From assembly GCA_028285105.1 (NCBI GenBank), contig JANQQE010000011.1, positions 124,001 to 188,000 on the forward strand: a stretch of 64,000 nt of DNA. The letters run 5' to 3'. The translations under genes and the position numbers were made by a program. The DNA comes from Alphaproteobacteria bacterium. Its GTDB lineage: Bacteria; Planctomycetota; Phycisphaerae; UBA1845. This document shows, in pieces, positions 44,397-53,447 of the stretch (position 1 is the stretch's first letter; each line of letters opens with the position of its first letter). Below the pieces are notes generated by a model that did no database searches, was not told the origin of the DNA, and saw only the letters and a list, made by a program, of their open reading frames with translations.

Positions 44397-45697
44397 CTGA
44401 ATGGATATGGTCGATCGATGGTTGGATCGTCGCGGCTGGCGCGTTTGCCGCGATGGCGTGTGCGCTTCCGGGAACGTTTCTGGTCCTTCGCAAGATGAGC
44501 CTGATGGGCGACGCCATCTCCCACGCGGTTTTGCCCGGATTGGCGATCGCATTTTTGATCACGCACAGTCGCGGCGTTCTGCCGATGTTCGTTGGTGCGG
44601 TGATCGTCGGTGTATTGACTGCGGTCGGAACGCAGGTCATCACCCGTTATGGCAAGGTCGAAAGCGGGGCGGCGATGGGGGTCGTGTTCAGCATCTTCTT
44701 TGCGTTGGGGTTGGTGCTAATTCGCCAAGCCGCCGACCATGTGGACCTTGACCCTGGTTGCGTGCTGTATGGAAATCTCTCACAAATTCCGCTCGATTCT
44801 CTTGACGGAAGCATACCGCCTGCTGTCATCAACGTCGGACTCGCGCTGCTGTTAAACATCACGTTCGTCGGACTCTTGTACAAAGAATTGAAAATTTGCG
44901 CATTCGATCCGCAACTCGCAACCACGGTGGGGATCAATGCGAACGTCATGCATTACTTGCTGATGATCGTCGTCGCAATCACCACGGTCGCCAGCTTCGA
45001 AGCCGTCGGTTCCATTCTCGTCATCGCCATGCTGATCGTCCCACCGGCGGCTGCCCGGCTGCTGTCGGATCGACTTGGCACAACGCTCATCCTCGCGGTG
45101 ACGATTGCTGCAACGTCTGCGGTTCTGGGGCATTTGTCGGCACTGCGAGGTCCGAAGTGGATTGGACTCGATTCGTCGGTGTCGATCGAGACAGCCGCCA
45201 TGATCGCGGTGATGACGGGCGTGATCTTCACCCTGACACTGCTGGTCGCGCCAAAGTATGGATTGATCGGACGATGGTATCAGCGACTCGGACTGGCCCT
45301 TCAGATCGTTCGCGAAGACATGCTGGGCATCCTCTACCGATGGTTTGAACACCGCCCGGACGAACATATCCTCAAAGATGATCTGCTAAAAGCTGTCGGG
45401 CGCGGCATCCTTGCGCGATTTGCTCTTGGATCGTTGAAGCGGCGACAAGCGATCGAGTACGTCGGTGGAGAGGGCATCCGCCTCAGCGATTCCGGCAAAG
45501 ACGCAGCCACCAAGTTGGTCCGCGATCATCGGTTGTGGGAAGGGTATATGGCCACCCACTTCGACCTTCCACTCGACCATTTGCACGAACCGGCAGAACG
45601 CGTCGAACACTACATCAGCGAAGACCTCAGCGAACTTCTCAAACAAGAGATGGGCGACTTGGGCGAAGACCCGCACGGTCGAAAAATCCCCGAGTGA
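44393..45697 (+). CDS. troD: Second metal ABC transporter permease fused to a DtxR-like domain
   Basis: A 434-residue protein. The ABC-3 permease (about 1-285) has RKMSLMGDAISHAVLPGLAI and AVGSILVIAMLIVPPAAARLL. The C-terminal 145 residues contain a winged-helix-like stretch (HRPDEHILKDDLLKAV, ALGSLKRRQAI) and the DtxR dimerisation domain with RDHRLWEGYMATHF and EPAERVEHYISEDL. The start overlaps the troC stop as ATGA, so translation is coupled. With troC it forms a likely heterodimeric channel, as in TroABCD systems, with a DtxR-like tail on each half. Confidence 0.92.
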   Translation: MTEWIWSIDGWIVAAGAFAAMACALPGTFLVLRKMSLMGDAISHAVLPGLAIAFLITHSRGVLPMFVGAVIVGVLTAVGTQVITRYGKVESGAAMGVVFSIFFALGLVLIRQAADHVDLDPGCVLYGNLSQIPLDSLDGSIPPAVINVGLALLLNITFVGLLYKELKICAFDPQLATTVGINANVMHYLLMIVVAITTVASFEAVGSILVIAMLIVPPAAARLLSDRLGTTLILAVTIAATSAVLGHLSALRGPKWIGLDSSVSIETAAMIAVMTGVIFTLTLLVAPKYGLIGRWYQRLGLALQIVREDMLGILYRWFEHRPDEHILKDDLLKAVGRGILARFALGSLKRRQAIEYVGGEGIRLSDSGKDAATKLVRDHRLWEGYMATHFDLPLDHLHEPAERVEHYISEDLSELLKQEMGDLGEDPHGRKIPE

Positions 45698-45784
45698 TCG
45701 CATGATTGGCTGGCTGGTTGGATGATTTCTGCCCGCTCCTGTAAGATTCCCACATAAACCTCTAATCTTTCAGGAGCCATCTCG

Positions 45785-46966
45785 ATGCTCAAGAATGTCT
45801 ATATCGTCGGCGGATGCAGAACTCCGTTGGGCGCATTTCAAGGAACCCTTTCAACCGTGCCAGCCGCCCAACTCGGTGCGACAGCGATCAAGGGAACCCT
45901 GGACCGAAGCGGAATCAAACCGTCCGACGTTGACGAGGTCTTCATGGGCAACGTCATCGGAGCGGGGCTGGGTCAAAACATCGCAAGACAATGCAGCCTC
46001 GGTGCGGGCATCGGAAACGAAGTCGGCTGCACGACGATTAATAAGGTATGCGGTTCGTCGATGCGCTCGATTATCCACGCGGCGCAGGCGATTCAATGCG
46101 ACGACATGGGACTCGCCATTGCGGGGGGTGTCGAGAGCATGTCGGGTGCGCCGTACCTTCTGCCGAAAGCACGCAGCGGATACCGGATGGGCAATGGCGA
46201 AGTCGTCGATTCGATGGTCCATGATGGTTTGTGGGATGTTTACAACGATGTTCATATGGGCAACTGCGGGGATAAGACGGCGGCTGACTATGGCTTTACC
46301 CGTGAAGAGCAGGATGCATTTGCCATCGAAAGTTTCAAGAGAGCGATCAAAGCCCGAGACGAGGGCATCAGCGCCGCAATGATCGAAGCCGTCGAAGTTA
46401 AAAGTCGCAAGGGCAGCACCGTTGTCGAAAAGGACGAAAATCCCGAGAAGTTCGTCGAAGGAAAGATCGCCGCGTTGAGGCCAGCATTCGCCAAGGATGG
46501 AACGGTGACGGCCGGCAATGCGTCGAGCATCAACGATGGTGCGGCGTCCTGTGTCGTGGTTGGTGAAGATCGCATGAAAGCGCTCGGCATCAAACCGCAG
46601 GCTCGTATCCTCGGCCATGCCAATGTCGCGATGGAACCGACGCAGTTTACCGTTGCGCCAATTCATGCCATCCGGAAGCTGTCGGATCGATTGAATCTTA
46701 AACTGGCTGACGTCGATTTGTTCGAGATCAATGAAGCGTTTTCGGTGGTGGCGATGGCCGCAATCCGGGATTTAGAACTCGATCATGCAAAAGTGAACGT
46801 CTTCGGTGGGGCGGTGGCACTGGGGCATCCGCTGGGTGCGACCGGGGCGCGAATCACGATCACGTTGGCCCAGGCGCTGGCAGTGTCCAATAAGCGAATC
46901 GGTATCGCAGCACTGTGCATAGGTGGTGGCGAGGCCAGTGCCATTGCAATTGAACGAGTCGATTAG
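45785..46966 (+). CDS. Acetyl-CoA acetyltransferase (thiolase)
   Basis: A 393-residue thiolase of the short, biosynthetic type. Nucleophile Cys89 is in INKVCGSSMRS, catalytic His348 in LGHPLGATGAR, and Cys378 in CIGGGEASA. AGGAG lies eight bases before the ATG. It condenses two acetyl-CoA to acetoacetyl-CoA or the reverse. It stands between the metal operon and the complex I operon with no partner gene for beta-oxidation nearby, so the pathway is not clear. Confidence 0.95.
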   Translation: MLKNVYIVGGCRTPLGAFQGTLSTVPAAQLGATAIKGTLDRSGIKPSDVDEVFMGNVIGAGLGQNIARQCSLGAGIGNEVGCTTINKVCGSSMRSIIHAAQAIQCDDMGLAIAGGVESMSGAPYLLPKARSGYRMGNGEVVDSMVHDGLWDVYNDVHMGNCGDKTAADYGFTREEQDAFAIESFKRAIKARDEGISAAMIEAVEVKSRKGSTVVEKDENPEKFVEGKIAALRPAFAKDGTVTAGNASSINDGAASCVVVGEDRMKALGIKPQARILGHANVAMEPTQFTVAPIHAIRKLSDRLNLKLADVDLFEINEAFSVVAMAAIRDLELDHAKVNVFGGAVALGHPLGATGARITITLAQALAVSNKRIGIAALCIGGGEASAIAIERVD

Positions 46967-47068
46967 CGTCGAAGAGGCATTGCCTGCCAAATTCACAGGC
47001 GCGGTTTTCAATGGCTTTGGGTTGGACAAAAATGTTCGTAAATGCCGAGTGTTTCTGGGTATAAACGG

Positions 47069-47097
47069 TTGCGACTTATTCGCGGGATGCCTAGAAT
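47069..47097 (+). promoter_or_regulatory. Candidate promoter of the nuo operon
   Basis: TTGCGA (47069-47074) and TAGAAT (47092-47097) with a 17-base spacer. Start would be near 47104, about 77 bases before nuoI. Confidence 0.55.
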
Positions 47098-47180
47098 CCC
47101 AGCCCTCGGTTACGCCAGAGCGATAGGGCGCTCGAATCGAACGGACCTCAAAAGCGTGACCATAAGGCGAAACATGAGCC

Positions 47181-47873
47181 ATGCGCGACTATTTTCATAA
47201 CATTTATTCGTCTCTGCGGACCATTCTGATCGGTATGCGGATCACCATCCGCTACTGCTTTGCAAAGACGGTTACCGTGCAATATCCCGATGTTGCACCC
47301 GCACTTCAGCCGCGATACCGCGGTTTTCACTGGTTTGAAATTGAAAAATGCATCGCCTGCGACATGTGTGCCAAAGCCTGTCCGGTGGATTGCATCTATA
47401 TCGAAAAGACCGGCCCGCGGAAGATCGACAAGGAGACCGGGGTGGCCAAAGGTGGGGCGATGACCCGCTATGCCATCGATTACTCCAAGTGCATGTTCTG
47501 TGCCTTGTGCGTTCCGCCTTGCCCGACCGACTGCATCCACATGGGCAATGTCCACGACCTGTCCGGATATGACCGCAAGTCGATGGTGGTTGAATTCACC
47601 GATCTGGCGAAGGAAGGCTTGCAGACGCCTCGACCGCTGTGGATGCAGAAAGACAAACTTCCCGAATGGGCGCAGGATCGCAAGCAGGAGTGGATCGACA
47701 ACGCTGGCGGGCGCGAGCAGGTCATGGTTGAGGCGATGACCGAACAGAAGCCACCGCCGAAAAAATCTGCCCCAAAAAAGGAAGTACCGAAGAAGGAAGA
47801 CCCGCCCAAAGGCGATGCTTCCAAAGACGGTGACTCGAAAAACGATTCGACCAAGGAGCAATCGGAATCCTGA
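47181..47873 (+). CDS. nuoI: NADH-quinone oxidoreductase subunit I
   Basis: A 230-residue subunit carrying two 4Fe-4S clusters that pass electrons from the peripheral arm toward NuoB. Ligands are Cys57, 60, 63, 67 (CIACDMCAKACP) and Cys104, 107, 110, 114 (CMFCALCVPPCP). The N-terminal helix anchors it to the membrane. The tail (about 185-230) is an unusual Lys/Asp/Pro-rich extension (KKSAPKKEVPKKED). It is the first gene of the operon, an unusual place. The stop overlaps the nuoA ATG by one base. Confidence 0.95.
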   Translation: MRDYFHNIYSSLRTILIGMRITIRYCFAKTVTVQYPDVAPALQPRYRGFHWFEIEKCIACDMCAKACPVDCIYIEKTGPRKIDKETGVAKGGAMTRYAIDYSKCMFCALCVPPCPTDCIHMGNVHDLSGYDRKSMVVEFTDLAKEGLQTPRPLWMQKDKLPEWAQDRKQEWIDNAGGREQVMVEAMTEQKPPPKKSAPKKEVPKKEDPPKGDASKDGDSKNDSTKEQSES

Positions 47874-48406
47874 TGTGTATTAGCCCGATGGTCCAGACAA
47901 TTAGCACAATAGGCAATTCGGTATCTGCCAATATTTTGGCAACAACAATTGATCCCGGCGACACCAATGTCGAACTTGTTTTCGGCATCATGCTGTTCAC
48001 GGTGACGGGCATCGTTTTTATTGTTGCTGCTTTGTTTGCAGGCAGCCTCATCCGCCCGAAACTTCCGCATCCCGAGAAAGCCTCAACCTACGAATGCGGC
48101 GAGCCGGCGATCGGTGAAAGTTGGGTGCAGTTCGACCTGCGCTTTTATATCGTCGCATTATTCTTCATCGTGTTCGATGTAGAAATTGCCTTGCTTTGGC
48201 CGTGGGCGGTCGTCTTCCGACAGTTCAGAGATGCCGGAAACGGATCGCTCGCCCTCTTTGGCATGCTGTTTTTTCTGGTACCGATTTTGGTTGGGTTCCT
48301 GTACGAATGGCGCTTCGGTTACCTCGATTGGGTCCGTTCGGACGAAGGCCAACGGGAGTCCGAATGGGGTATCACAACGCCATCTATGTCGGAGTCGTTC
48401 TCATGA
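47873..48406 (+). CDS. nuoA: NADH-quinone oxidoreductase subunit A
   Basis: A 177-residue membrane subunit with three helices. [14 protein letters not shown] and [20 protein letters not shown] are the usual loop and second helix. The N-terminus (about 30 residues) is longer than usual; a later ATG at 47888 is possible. The end overlaps nuoB by four bases. Confidence 0.93.
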   Translation: MCISPMVQTISTIGNSVSANILATTIDPGDTNVELVFGIMLFTVTGIVFIVAALFAGSLIRPKLPHPEKASTYECGEPAIGESWVQFDLRFYIVALFFIVFDVEIALLWPWAVVFRQFRDAGNGSLALFGMLFFLVPILVGFLYEWRFGYLDWVRSDEGQRESEWGITTPSMSESFS

Positions 48407-48927
48407 GCTGGATCGAAAACCGATTTGAAGAAGGCCTGATGATGACCTCGGTCGACTGGGCACTAAACTGGGCACGATCCAGCAGCGTTTGGCCGATGAC
48501 GTTCGGTCTGGCATGTTGTGCCATCGAGATGATGGCCGTCGGTGCTTCACGATTCGATATTGACCGTTTCGGGGCGGGTGCGTTTCGTGCGACGCCAAGG
48601 CAAAGCGATCTAATGATCGTCGCAGGAACCGTCACCTACAAGATGGCAAGCCGGCTCAAACGACTCTACAACCAGATGCCCGATCCCAAGTACGTCATGG
48701 CAATGGGCGCATGCACGATCGGTGGCGGGCCGTACTTCAAGCACGGTTACCACGTGGTCAAGGGCGTCGATCTGGTCGTTCCTGTTGATATTTACATCCC
48801 CGGTTGCCCGCCCCGACCCGAGGCGCTTCTGGAAGGCTTGATGCGGTTGCAAGATAAGATTCGCCATGAATCGCGAGCGATCGACCGGGTGGCTGAATCC
48901 AATCAACAACAATTGGCAAATGTCTAG
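48403..48927 (+). CDS. nuoB: NADH-quinone oxidoreductase subunit B
   Basis: A 174-residue subunit that holds the N2 4Fe-4S cluster next to the quinone site. Ligands are Cys38 and Cys39 ([11 protein letters not shown]), Cys104 (GACTIGGG) and Cys135 (PGCPPRPEA). The ATG at 48403 overlaps the nuoA stop (ATGA) and has GGAG eight bases ahead; a longer frame from 48121 only reads through nuoA. Confidence 0.96.
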   Translation: MSWIENRFEEGLMMTSVDWALNWARSSSVWPMTFGLACCAIEMMAVGASRFDIDRFGAGAFRATPRQSDLMIVAGTVTYKMASRLKRLYNQMPDPKYVMAMGACTIGGGPYFKHGYHVVKGVDLVVPVDIYIPGCPPRPEALLEGLMRLQDKIRHESRAIDRVAESNQQQLANV

Positions 48928-48958
48928 TTTATTGGAGTTTGAAAAAGAGTGACACTTA

Positions 48959-49492
48959 ATGTCATTTGAAGAAATCTGCCAAGTACTCAAGAGTCAGTTC
49001 GGCGATGCGATCGAAGAGACCGCAGTCGATAGCTGTCGTCCGTTTGTGACCATCAACGCGGACAAGTGGAGCGAAGTTGCAGCGTTTCTGCGCAACGATG
49101 ACCGGATGGCGTTTGATTTTCTGCAATGTATTTCCGCCATTGATCTTCTCGCAGAGGACAAGCTGGCTTGCGTATATGACCTGGCTGCGATTTCGCCCGT
49201 GTCATCGACGCAGGACATGACGTATCTTCGCGAGTTGGCGGTCCGGGTGGTGACCGATCGCAATGCACCGCAGATTCCTTCGGTCGCCCACGTATGGGCC
49301 GCCGCCGATTGGCATGAGCGTGAAGCGTTCGACATGATGGGCATCGATTTTCCGGGTCATCCAAATCTCGAGCGTATCCTTTGTCCCGACGACTGGGTTG
49401 GTTATCCGCTTCGCAAAGATTATGCCCACCCGCTTGAGTATCACGGAATCCCTGGAACGACCGAACACGAATTGAAAAGCCCGCGACACTAG
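48959..49492 (+). CDS. nuoC: NADH-quinone oxidoreductase subunit C
   Basis: A 177-residue peripheral-arm subunit. The family signature WHEREAFDMMGIDFPGHPNL and RKDYAHPLEY are present. NuoC and NuoD are separate here, not fused. It begins 31 bases after nuoB. Confidence 0.94.
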   Translation: MSFEEICQVLKSQFGDAIEETAVDSCRPFVTINADKWSEVAAFLRNDDRMAFDFLQCISAIDLLAEDKLACVYDLAAISPVSSTQDMTYLRELAVRVVTDRNAPQIPSVAHVWAAADWHEREAFDMMGIDFPGHPNLERILCPDDWVGYPLRKDYAHPLEYHGIPGTTEHELKSPRH

Positions 49493-49534
49493 CCTTCTGG
49501 TATTCAAGGGCGTGTCTGGAAGCAGTTAAAAGCA

Positions 49535-50737
49535 ATGGCCAATACGATCGCACCAAACAATCCGGCTGAGAACTCAGCCCCCAGACAAGCGGACGTTCGC
49601 ACCGAAGAGATGCTCGTCAACATGGGGCCACAACATCCATCTACGCACGGTGTGTTGCGAGTCGTGTTGCGTACCGACGGTGAGATGGTGCTCGAATCGG
49701 TTCCGCACATTGGATACCTGCATCGCTGTGCCGAGAAGATCGGCGAGAACGTTGCTCCGTATCAGTACGTTCCGTACACCGACCGGATGGACTACCTGGC
49801 TGGGATGAACAACAACCAGGCATTTGCGTTGGCCGTCGAAAAGCTTACCGGTTTGGAAGTGCCCGAGCGAGCAAAGTACATCCGCGTGATGTTTTCCGAG
49901 TTAAATAGAATCGCGTCGCACCTCGTGGCGATCGGCACTTATGGCCTCGACATGGGCGCATTCACGCCGTTTTTGTATTGTTTCCGTGAACGCGAGATGC
50001 TGCTCGACCTGTTCGAATCGGCCTGCGGTGCCCGCTTGACGTACAGCTACATTACGATTGGCGGCGTGACCGATGATCTGCCCGAAAACTTCGTAGACGT
50101 ATGCAGCGAATTCCTCGATTACTTCGAACCGAAGATCGACGATTACAATAATCTGCTTAGCTACAACCATATTTTCGTGAAGCGAACCGGCAACGTCGGA
50201 GTGGTCTCCGCGGAAGACGCCATTCGTTTTGGCTTGAGCGGACCCGTGCTTCGCGGCAGCGGCGTCAAATTCGACCTGCGTAAGGCAAAACCATACGAAA
50301 TCTACGATCGTTTCGACTTTGATGTGCCCGTCGGTCTGCCCGGGGGAACGGCGGAAATCCCGCGCGGCGTCGTCGTTGGCGATTGTTGGAGTCGCTATTA
50401 CGTTCGGGTGAAGGAAATGGTCGAGTCGGTCAAGATCATCCGGCAGTGTCTGCGCGACATTCCAGATGCCGACGAAAAAGAGGGTGTTTGCAACAAGAAG
50501 TGCAAAACCGTCAAACTGCCCGATGACGAAGTCTACATGGAAATCGAGAATCCGCGCGGTCAACTTGGGTTCTATGTGAAGGGTGATGGTTCGGCGATCC
50601 CGGCCAGGGTCAAAGCCAGGGGGCCGAGCTTCTGCAATCTCTGTGTTCTCGAATACGCCGGGAAGAATTGTCTATTGGCGGACATTCCGGCGATCATCGG
50701 AAGCATGGACGTTGTGATGGGCGAGGTTGACCGTTAG
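49535..50737 (+). CDS. nuoD: NADH-quinone oxidoreductase subunit D
   Basis: A 400-residue 49-kDa-type subunit that forms the quinone pocket with NuoB. NMGPQHPSTHGVLRVVL carries the quinone-site His; RGSGVKFDLRK and GRQLGFYV-type segment (PRGQLGFYVKGDG) follow, with PSFCNL and MGEVDR at the end. It is derived from a hydrogenase large subunit without the nickel Cys pairs. A 125-base gap with a promoter candidate follows. Confidence 0.96.
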   Translation: MANTIAPNNPAENSAPRQADVRTEEMLVNMGPQHPSTHGVLRVVLRTDGEMVLESVPHIGYLHRCAEKIGENVAPYQYVPYTDRMDYLAGMNNNQAFALAVEKLTGLEVPERAKYIRVMFSELNRIASHLVAIGTYGLDMGAFTPFLYCFREREMLLDLFESACGARLTYSYITIGGVTDDLPENFVDVCSEFLDYFEPKIDDYNNLLSYNHIFVKRTGNVGVVSAEDAIRFGLSGPVLRGSGVKFDLRKAKPYEIYDRFDFDVPVGLPGGTAEIPRGVVVGDCWSRYYVRVKEMVESVKIIRQCLRDIPDADEKEGVCNKKCKTVKLPDDEVYMEIENPRGQLGFYVKGDGSAIPARVKARGPSFCNLCVLEYAGKNCLLADIPAIIGSMDVVMGEVDR

Positions 50738-50783
50738 CGGTCGGCGAATGCCTGCGTCAGATCATTTTTGCTTATAAGTCTTT

Positions 50784-50811
50784 TTGCGTGTTGTATTTGA
50801 ATCGTTACAAT
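50784..50811 (+). promoter_or_regulatory. Candidate internal promoter before nuoH
   Basis: TTGCGT (50784-50789) and TACAAT (50806-50811) with a 16-base spacer, in the only long gap of the operon. It may give a separate transcript for the membrane subunits. Confidence 0.4.
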
Positions 50812-50862
50812 CCGCCGCTCTTGGCAGGGTAGATTGCAAACGCTTGATCAGGGAACGTCAAA

Positions 50863-52386
50863 GTGACGCAGTTCTCCGTCCCTTGGAAACAAAGTCCACC
50901 GCTTGAACATCGCGGACCCGCGCGGGGTGTCGTTGCGCTTGCGCGATTCGTATACTCAGCCGCTGCGCCCATCGTCAGTCGGTTCCCCGGATTGATCCTG
51001 ACTTCGGCGATCGTGTTTTCGACGCTGGCGGTCTGGATTCACTGGGAATTGTTCAGCTATCTCGAAACGATCGCAGCCAGCGATCTCAACGGTACGGCCA
51101 AAAGCATTTGGGGCCAATCGCTGACCGTTGGCGAAATCGGTGCTTACCTTCAATCGAATTCGGTGGCGGCTGGCGGAGTTTTGAAGTACCTGCTTTGGCC
51201 GCTTCAGATGGAACTTTTCCGCGACATTGTCGGATTGGCAGCGATTTTTCAATTGTTCAACCTGATTCCCGTTTACGCCATCTGGTGGGAACGAAAGGTG
51301 GCTGGCCGAATTCAATCCCGCATGGGACCGATGCGTGTTGGCGGTTGGCATGGTTGGGCGCAGTCGTTTGCCGACGGCGTCAAACTCGTCGCCAAGGAAG
51401 ACCTCGTCCCCGCCCAAGCCGACGGGATGCTTTTTAAGATCGCCCCGTATCTGGCGTTTGTGCCTTCGCTGCTCGCATTTTTGTGCTTCCCGCTTGGTTC
51501 GTATTGGGTGTTCCGCAATGTGGACGTGGCGTTGATCTTCATCATTGCAATGGTCGGTATTGAAGTGGTTGGTGTTATCGTTGCAGGTTGGGCGAGCAAC
51601 AACAAATGGAGCGTCTACGGCGCGATGCGTGAGGCGTGCCAGATGGTGTCATATGAGATACCTATGACAACCGTTTTGCTTGTTCCGATCATGACGGCTG
51701 GCACCTTGAACATGGTGCAGATTGGCGATGCGCAGTCTGGCGGATGGTTTACTTGGAACGCATTCCACAACCCGTTCACGTTCATTGCATTTATTACGTA
51801 TTACATCGCATCACTGGCCAACTGTAAGCGGGCACCGTTTGACCTTCCTGAATCGGAGAGTGAACTGGTCGCCGGTTTCCATACCGAGTATTCCGGGTTC
51901 CGCTGGTCGCTGTTTTTCTTTGCGGAATATGCGGCGATGTTCGTGGTTAGCGGGTTGGCCGTAACGCTCTTCCTGGGCGCATGGCACACACCACTGCCAA
52001 GCACATGGGCGTTTGAAGAAACGTCATTATTCAAGATTCTCCTCAACGGCATCCTGTTCAGCAGCCCATTCTGGTTTATTTTCAAATGCTTCATCTTCAT
52101 CTACATCCAGTTGTGGATTCGCTGGACGTTGCCGCGCATTCGCATCGATCAGGTGCTGTATTCGTGCGTGCAGGTGATGTTCCCGATTGCGTGCGTTGCT
52201 CTAGTGGGGCATGCGGTCTGGATGGTGCTGCTCGACGGGTCGATGTTCTCGACTTTGATTCGCTGGGTGCTTGGATTGATTTTCGCCGCGGTGACTTTCG
52301 GGTTCCTTTCGGTGGCAGCGTTCGGATATCGCAATGGCCGCCGAATGGTGGGTTACCTCGCGGTCAAGCAGTTGCCCGGTTCGTAG
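50863..52386 (+). CDS. nuoH: NADH-quinone oxidoreductase subunit H (extended)
   Basis: A 507-residue membrane subunit that links the quinone site to the proton-pumping arm. The core has WWERKVAGRIQSRMGPMRVGG, KLVAKEDLVPAQAD and ELVAGFHTEYSG. It is much longer than the usual 330-430 residues: the first 115 residues add a polar start, one extra helix (LILTSAIVFSTLAVWIHW) and a loop. A GTG start is used, with AGGGA eight bases ahead. Confidence 0.94.
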   Translation: MTQFSVPWKQSPPLEHRGPARGVVALARFVYSAAAPIVSRFPGLILTSAIVFSTLAVWIHWELFSYLETIAASDLNGTAKSIWGQSLTVGEIGAYLQSNSVAAGGVLKYLLWPLQMELFRDIVGLAAIFQLFNLIPVYAIWWERKVAGRIQSRMGPMRVGGWHGWAQSFADGVKLVAKEDLVPAQADGMLFKIAPYLAFVPSLLAFLCFPLGSYWVFRNVDVALIFIIAMVGIEVVGVIVAGWASNNKWSVYGAMREACQMVSYEIPMTTVLLVPIMTAGTLNMVQIGDAQSGGWFTWNAFHNPFTFIAFITYYIASLANCKRAPFDLPESESELVAGFHTEYSGFRWSLFFFAEYAAMFVVSGLAVTLFLGAWHTPLPSTWAFEETSLFKILLNGILFSSPFWFIFKCFIFIYIQLWIRWTLPRIRIDQVLYSCVQVMFPIACVALVGHAVWMVLLDGSMFSTLIRWVLGLIFAAVTFGFLSVAAFGYRNGRRMVGYLAVKQLPGS

Positions 52387-52418
52387 TTGCAAATAAGGGT
52401 TTGTTGTTGAAAGCAGAC

Positions 52419-53072
52419 ATGACGCTTCGACTTAATCAACTCATGGTGTTCGCAACCCCCATCATCATCGCGACGTTGGTGGTGATCGCACCGGTACAGG
52501 CTGCCGACACTGAGCTTCCGCAATCGGAACAGGGTCTGACGCTCTCGGATCAGGGCATTCAAAAGTCCGCCGATGGCGGGATGCTCGAAGCGTTAATGTT
52601 CTACATCTGTGCTGCCGTCGTTTTGGGAAGCGGATTGGCGATCTGCCTGTCAAAGAACATTGTCCGGATGGCTGTGTACCTTTTCGGTACGCTGGCATCG
52701 GTCGCACTGATGTATTTCCTGCTGCTTGCCAACTTCATCGGCGTCATTCAATTGATTGTCTATGCCGGTGGCACGCTGATTCTGTTGATCTTCGGCGTCA
52801 TGCTCACGAGTAAATCGCCCTGGGCGAAGTTTGACGTCAAGCGAAACGAAATGATCGCTGCTGGCGTGATTTGCGCGTTGTTTGCAGGCATGCTGCTGAT
52901 GGTCGTCGTGAACGCAGAATGGCCGCTCGAAACCGACGCCGTCGTGGTCGGTTCGTCGATGACGCAATTTGGTTCGGCGCTCTTAACCGACTACCTCGTT
53001 CCGTTTGAAGCAATGAGCGTGCTGCTGCTGGTCGTGATGATCGGCGCGGCCTACATGGCCCGACAGGAATAA
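52419..53072 (+). CDS. nuoJ: NADH-quinone oxidoreductase subunit J
   Basis: A 217-residue membrane subunit with about five helices, including GVIQLIVYAGGTLILLIFGVM, which is typical. The N-terminus has a signal-peptide-like helix (VFATPIIIATLVVIAPVQAA) and then a polar 30-residue stretch before the first core helix. This is longer than usual. The ATG at 52419 is 32 bases after nuoH. Confidence 0.92.
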   Translation: MTLRLNQLMVFATPIIIATLVVIAPVQAADTELPQSEQGLTLSDQGIQKSADGGMLEALMFYICAAVVLGSGLAICLSKNIVRMAVYLFGTLASVALMYFLLLANFIGVIQLIVYAGGTLILLIFGVMLTSKSPWAKFDVKRNEMIAAGVICALFAGMLLMVVVNAEWPLETDAVVVGSSMTQFGSALLTDYLVPFEAMSVLLLVVMIGAAYMARQE

Positions 53073-53100
53073 ATTGTTGTTTGCACTTTTTGAGTGACGC

Positions 53101-53415
53101 ATGTTTGAAATTGGACTGACACATTATCTGGTGGTTGCGACGCTGCTTTTCGTGATGGGCATCTATGTGATGATGACCAAGCGAAACGCGATCGGCATCC
53201 TCATCGGCGTCGAGATGGTGCTGAACGGTGCCAATATCAATCTCGTCGCGTTCAACCGTTACAACGGCATGAGCGGAATCGACGGGCAGATCACCAGTTT
53301 GTTCGTCATCGTACTCGCTGCGGCAGAGGCTGCCCTTGCCGTTGCGATTTGCATGAATTTCTACAAGAACCTGAACACCGTGGACGTCGATCACGGTGAT
53401 ACGCTCGCTGGATAG
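53101..53415 (+). CDS. nuoK: NADH-quinone oxidoreductase subunit K
   Basis: A 104-residue subunit with three helices. It has the conserved Glu in GVEMVLNGANINL and the second Glu in AAAEAALAVAI, both in proton transfer. It matches the usual length. Confidence 0.95.
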   Translation: MFEIGLTHYLVVATLLFVMGIYVMMTKRNAIGILIGVEMVLNGANINLVAFNRYNGMSGIDGQITSLFVIVLAAAEAALAVAICMNFYKNLNTVDVDHGDTLAG

Positions 53416-53447
53416 TCTCGGCTCTAAGATGGTTGACTTTAGAACCC

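Noticed and set aside
48121-48402. Longer N-terminus for NuoB.
   Set aside because: It lies in the nuoA gene in another frame and does not resemble NuoB. The ATG at 48403 has a good ribosome binding site.
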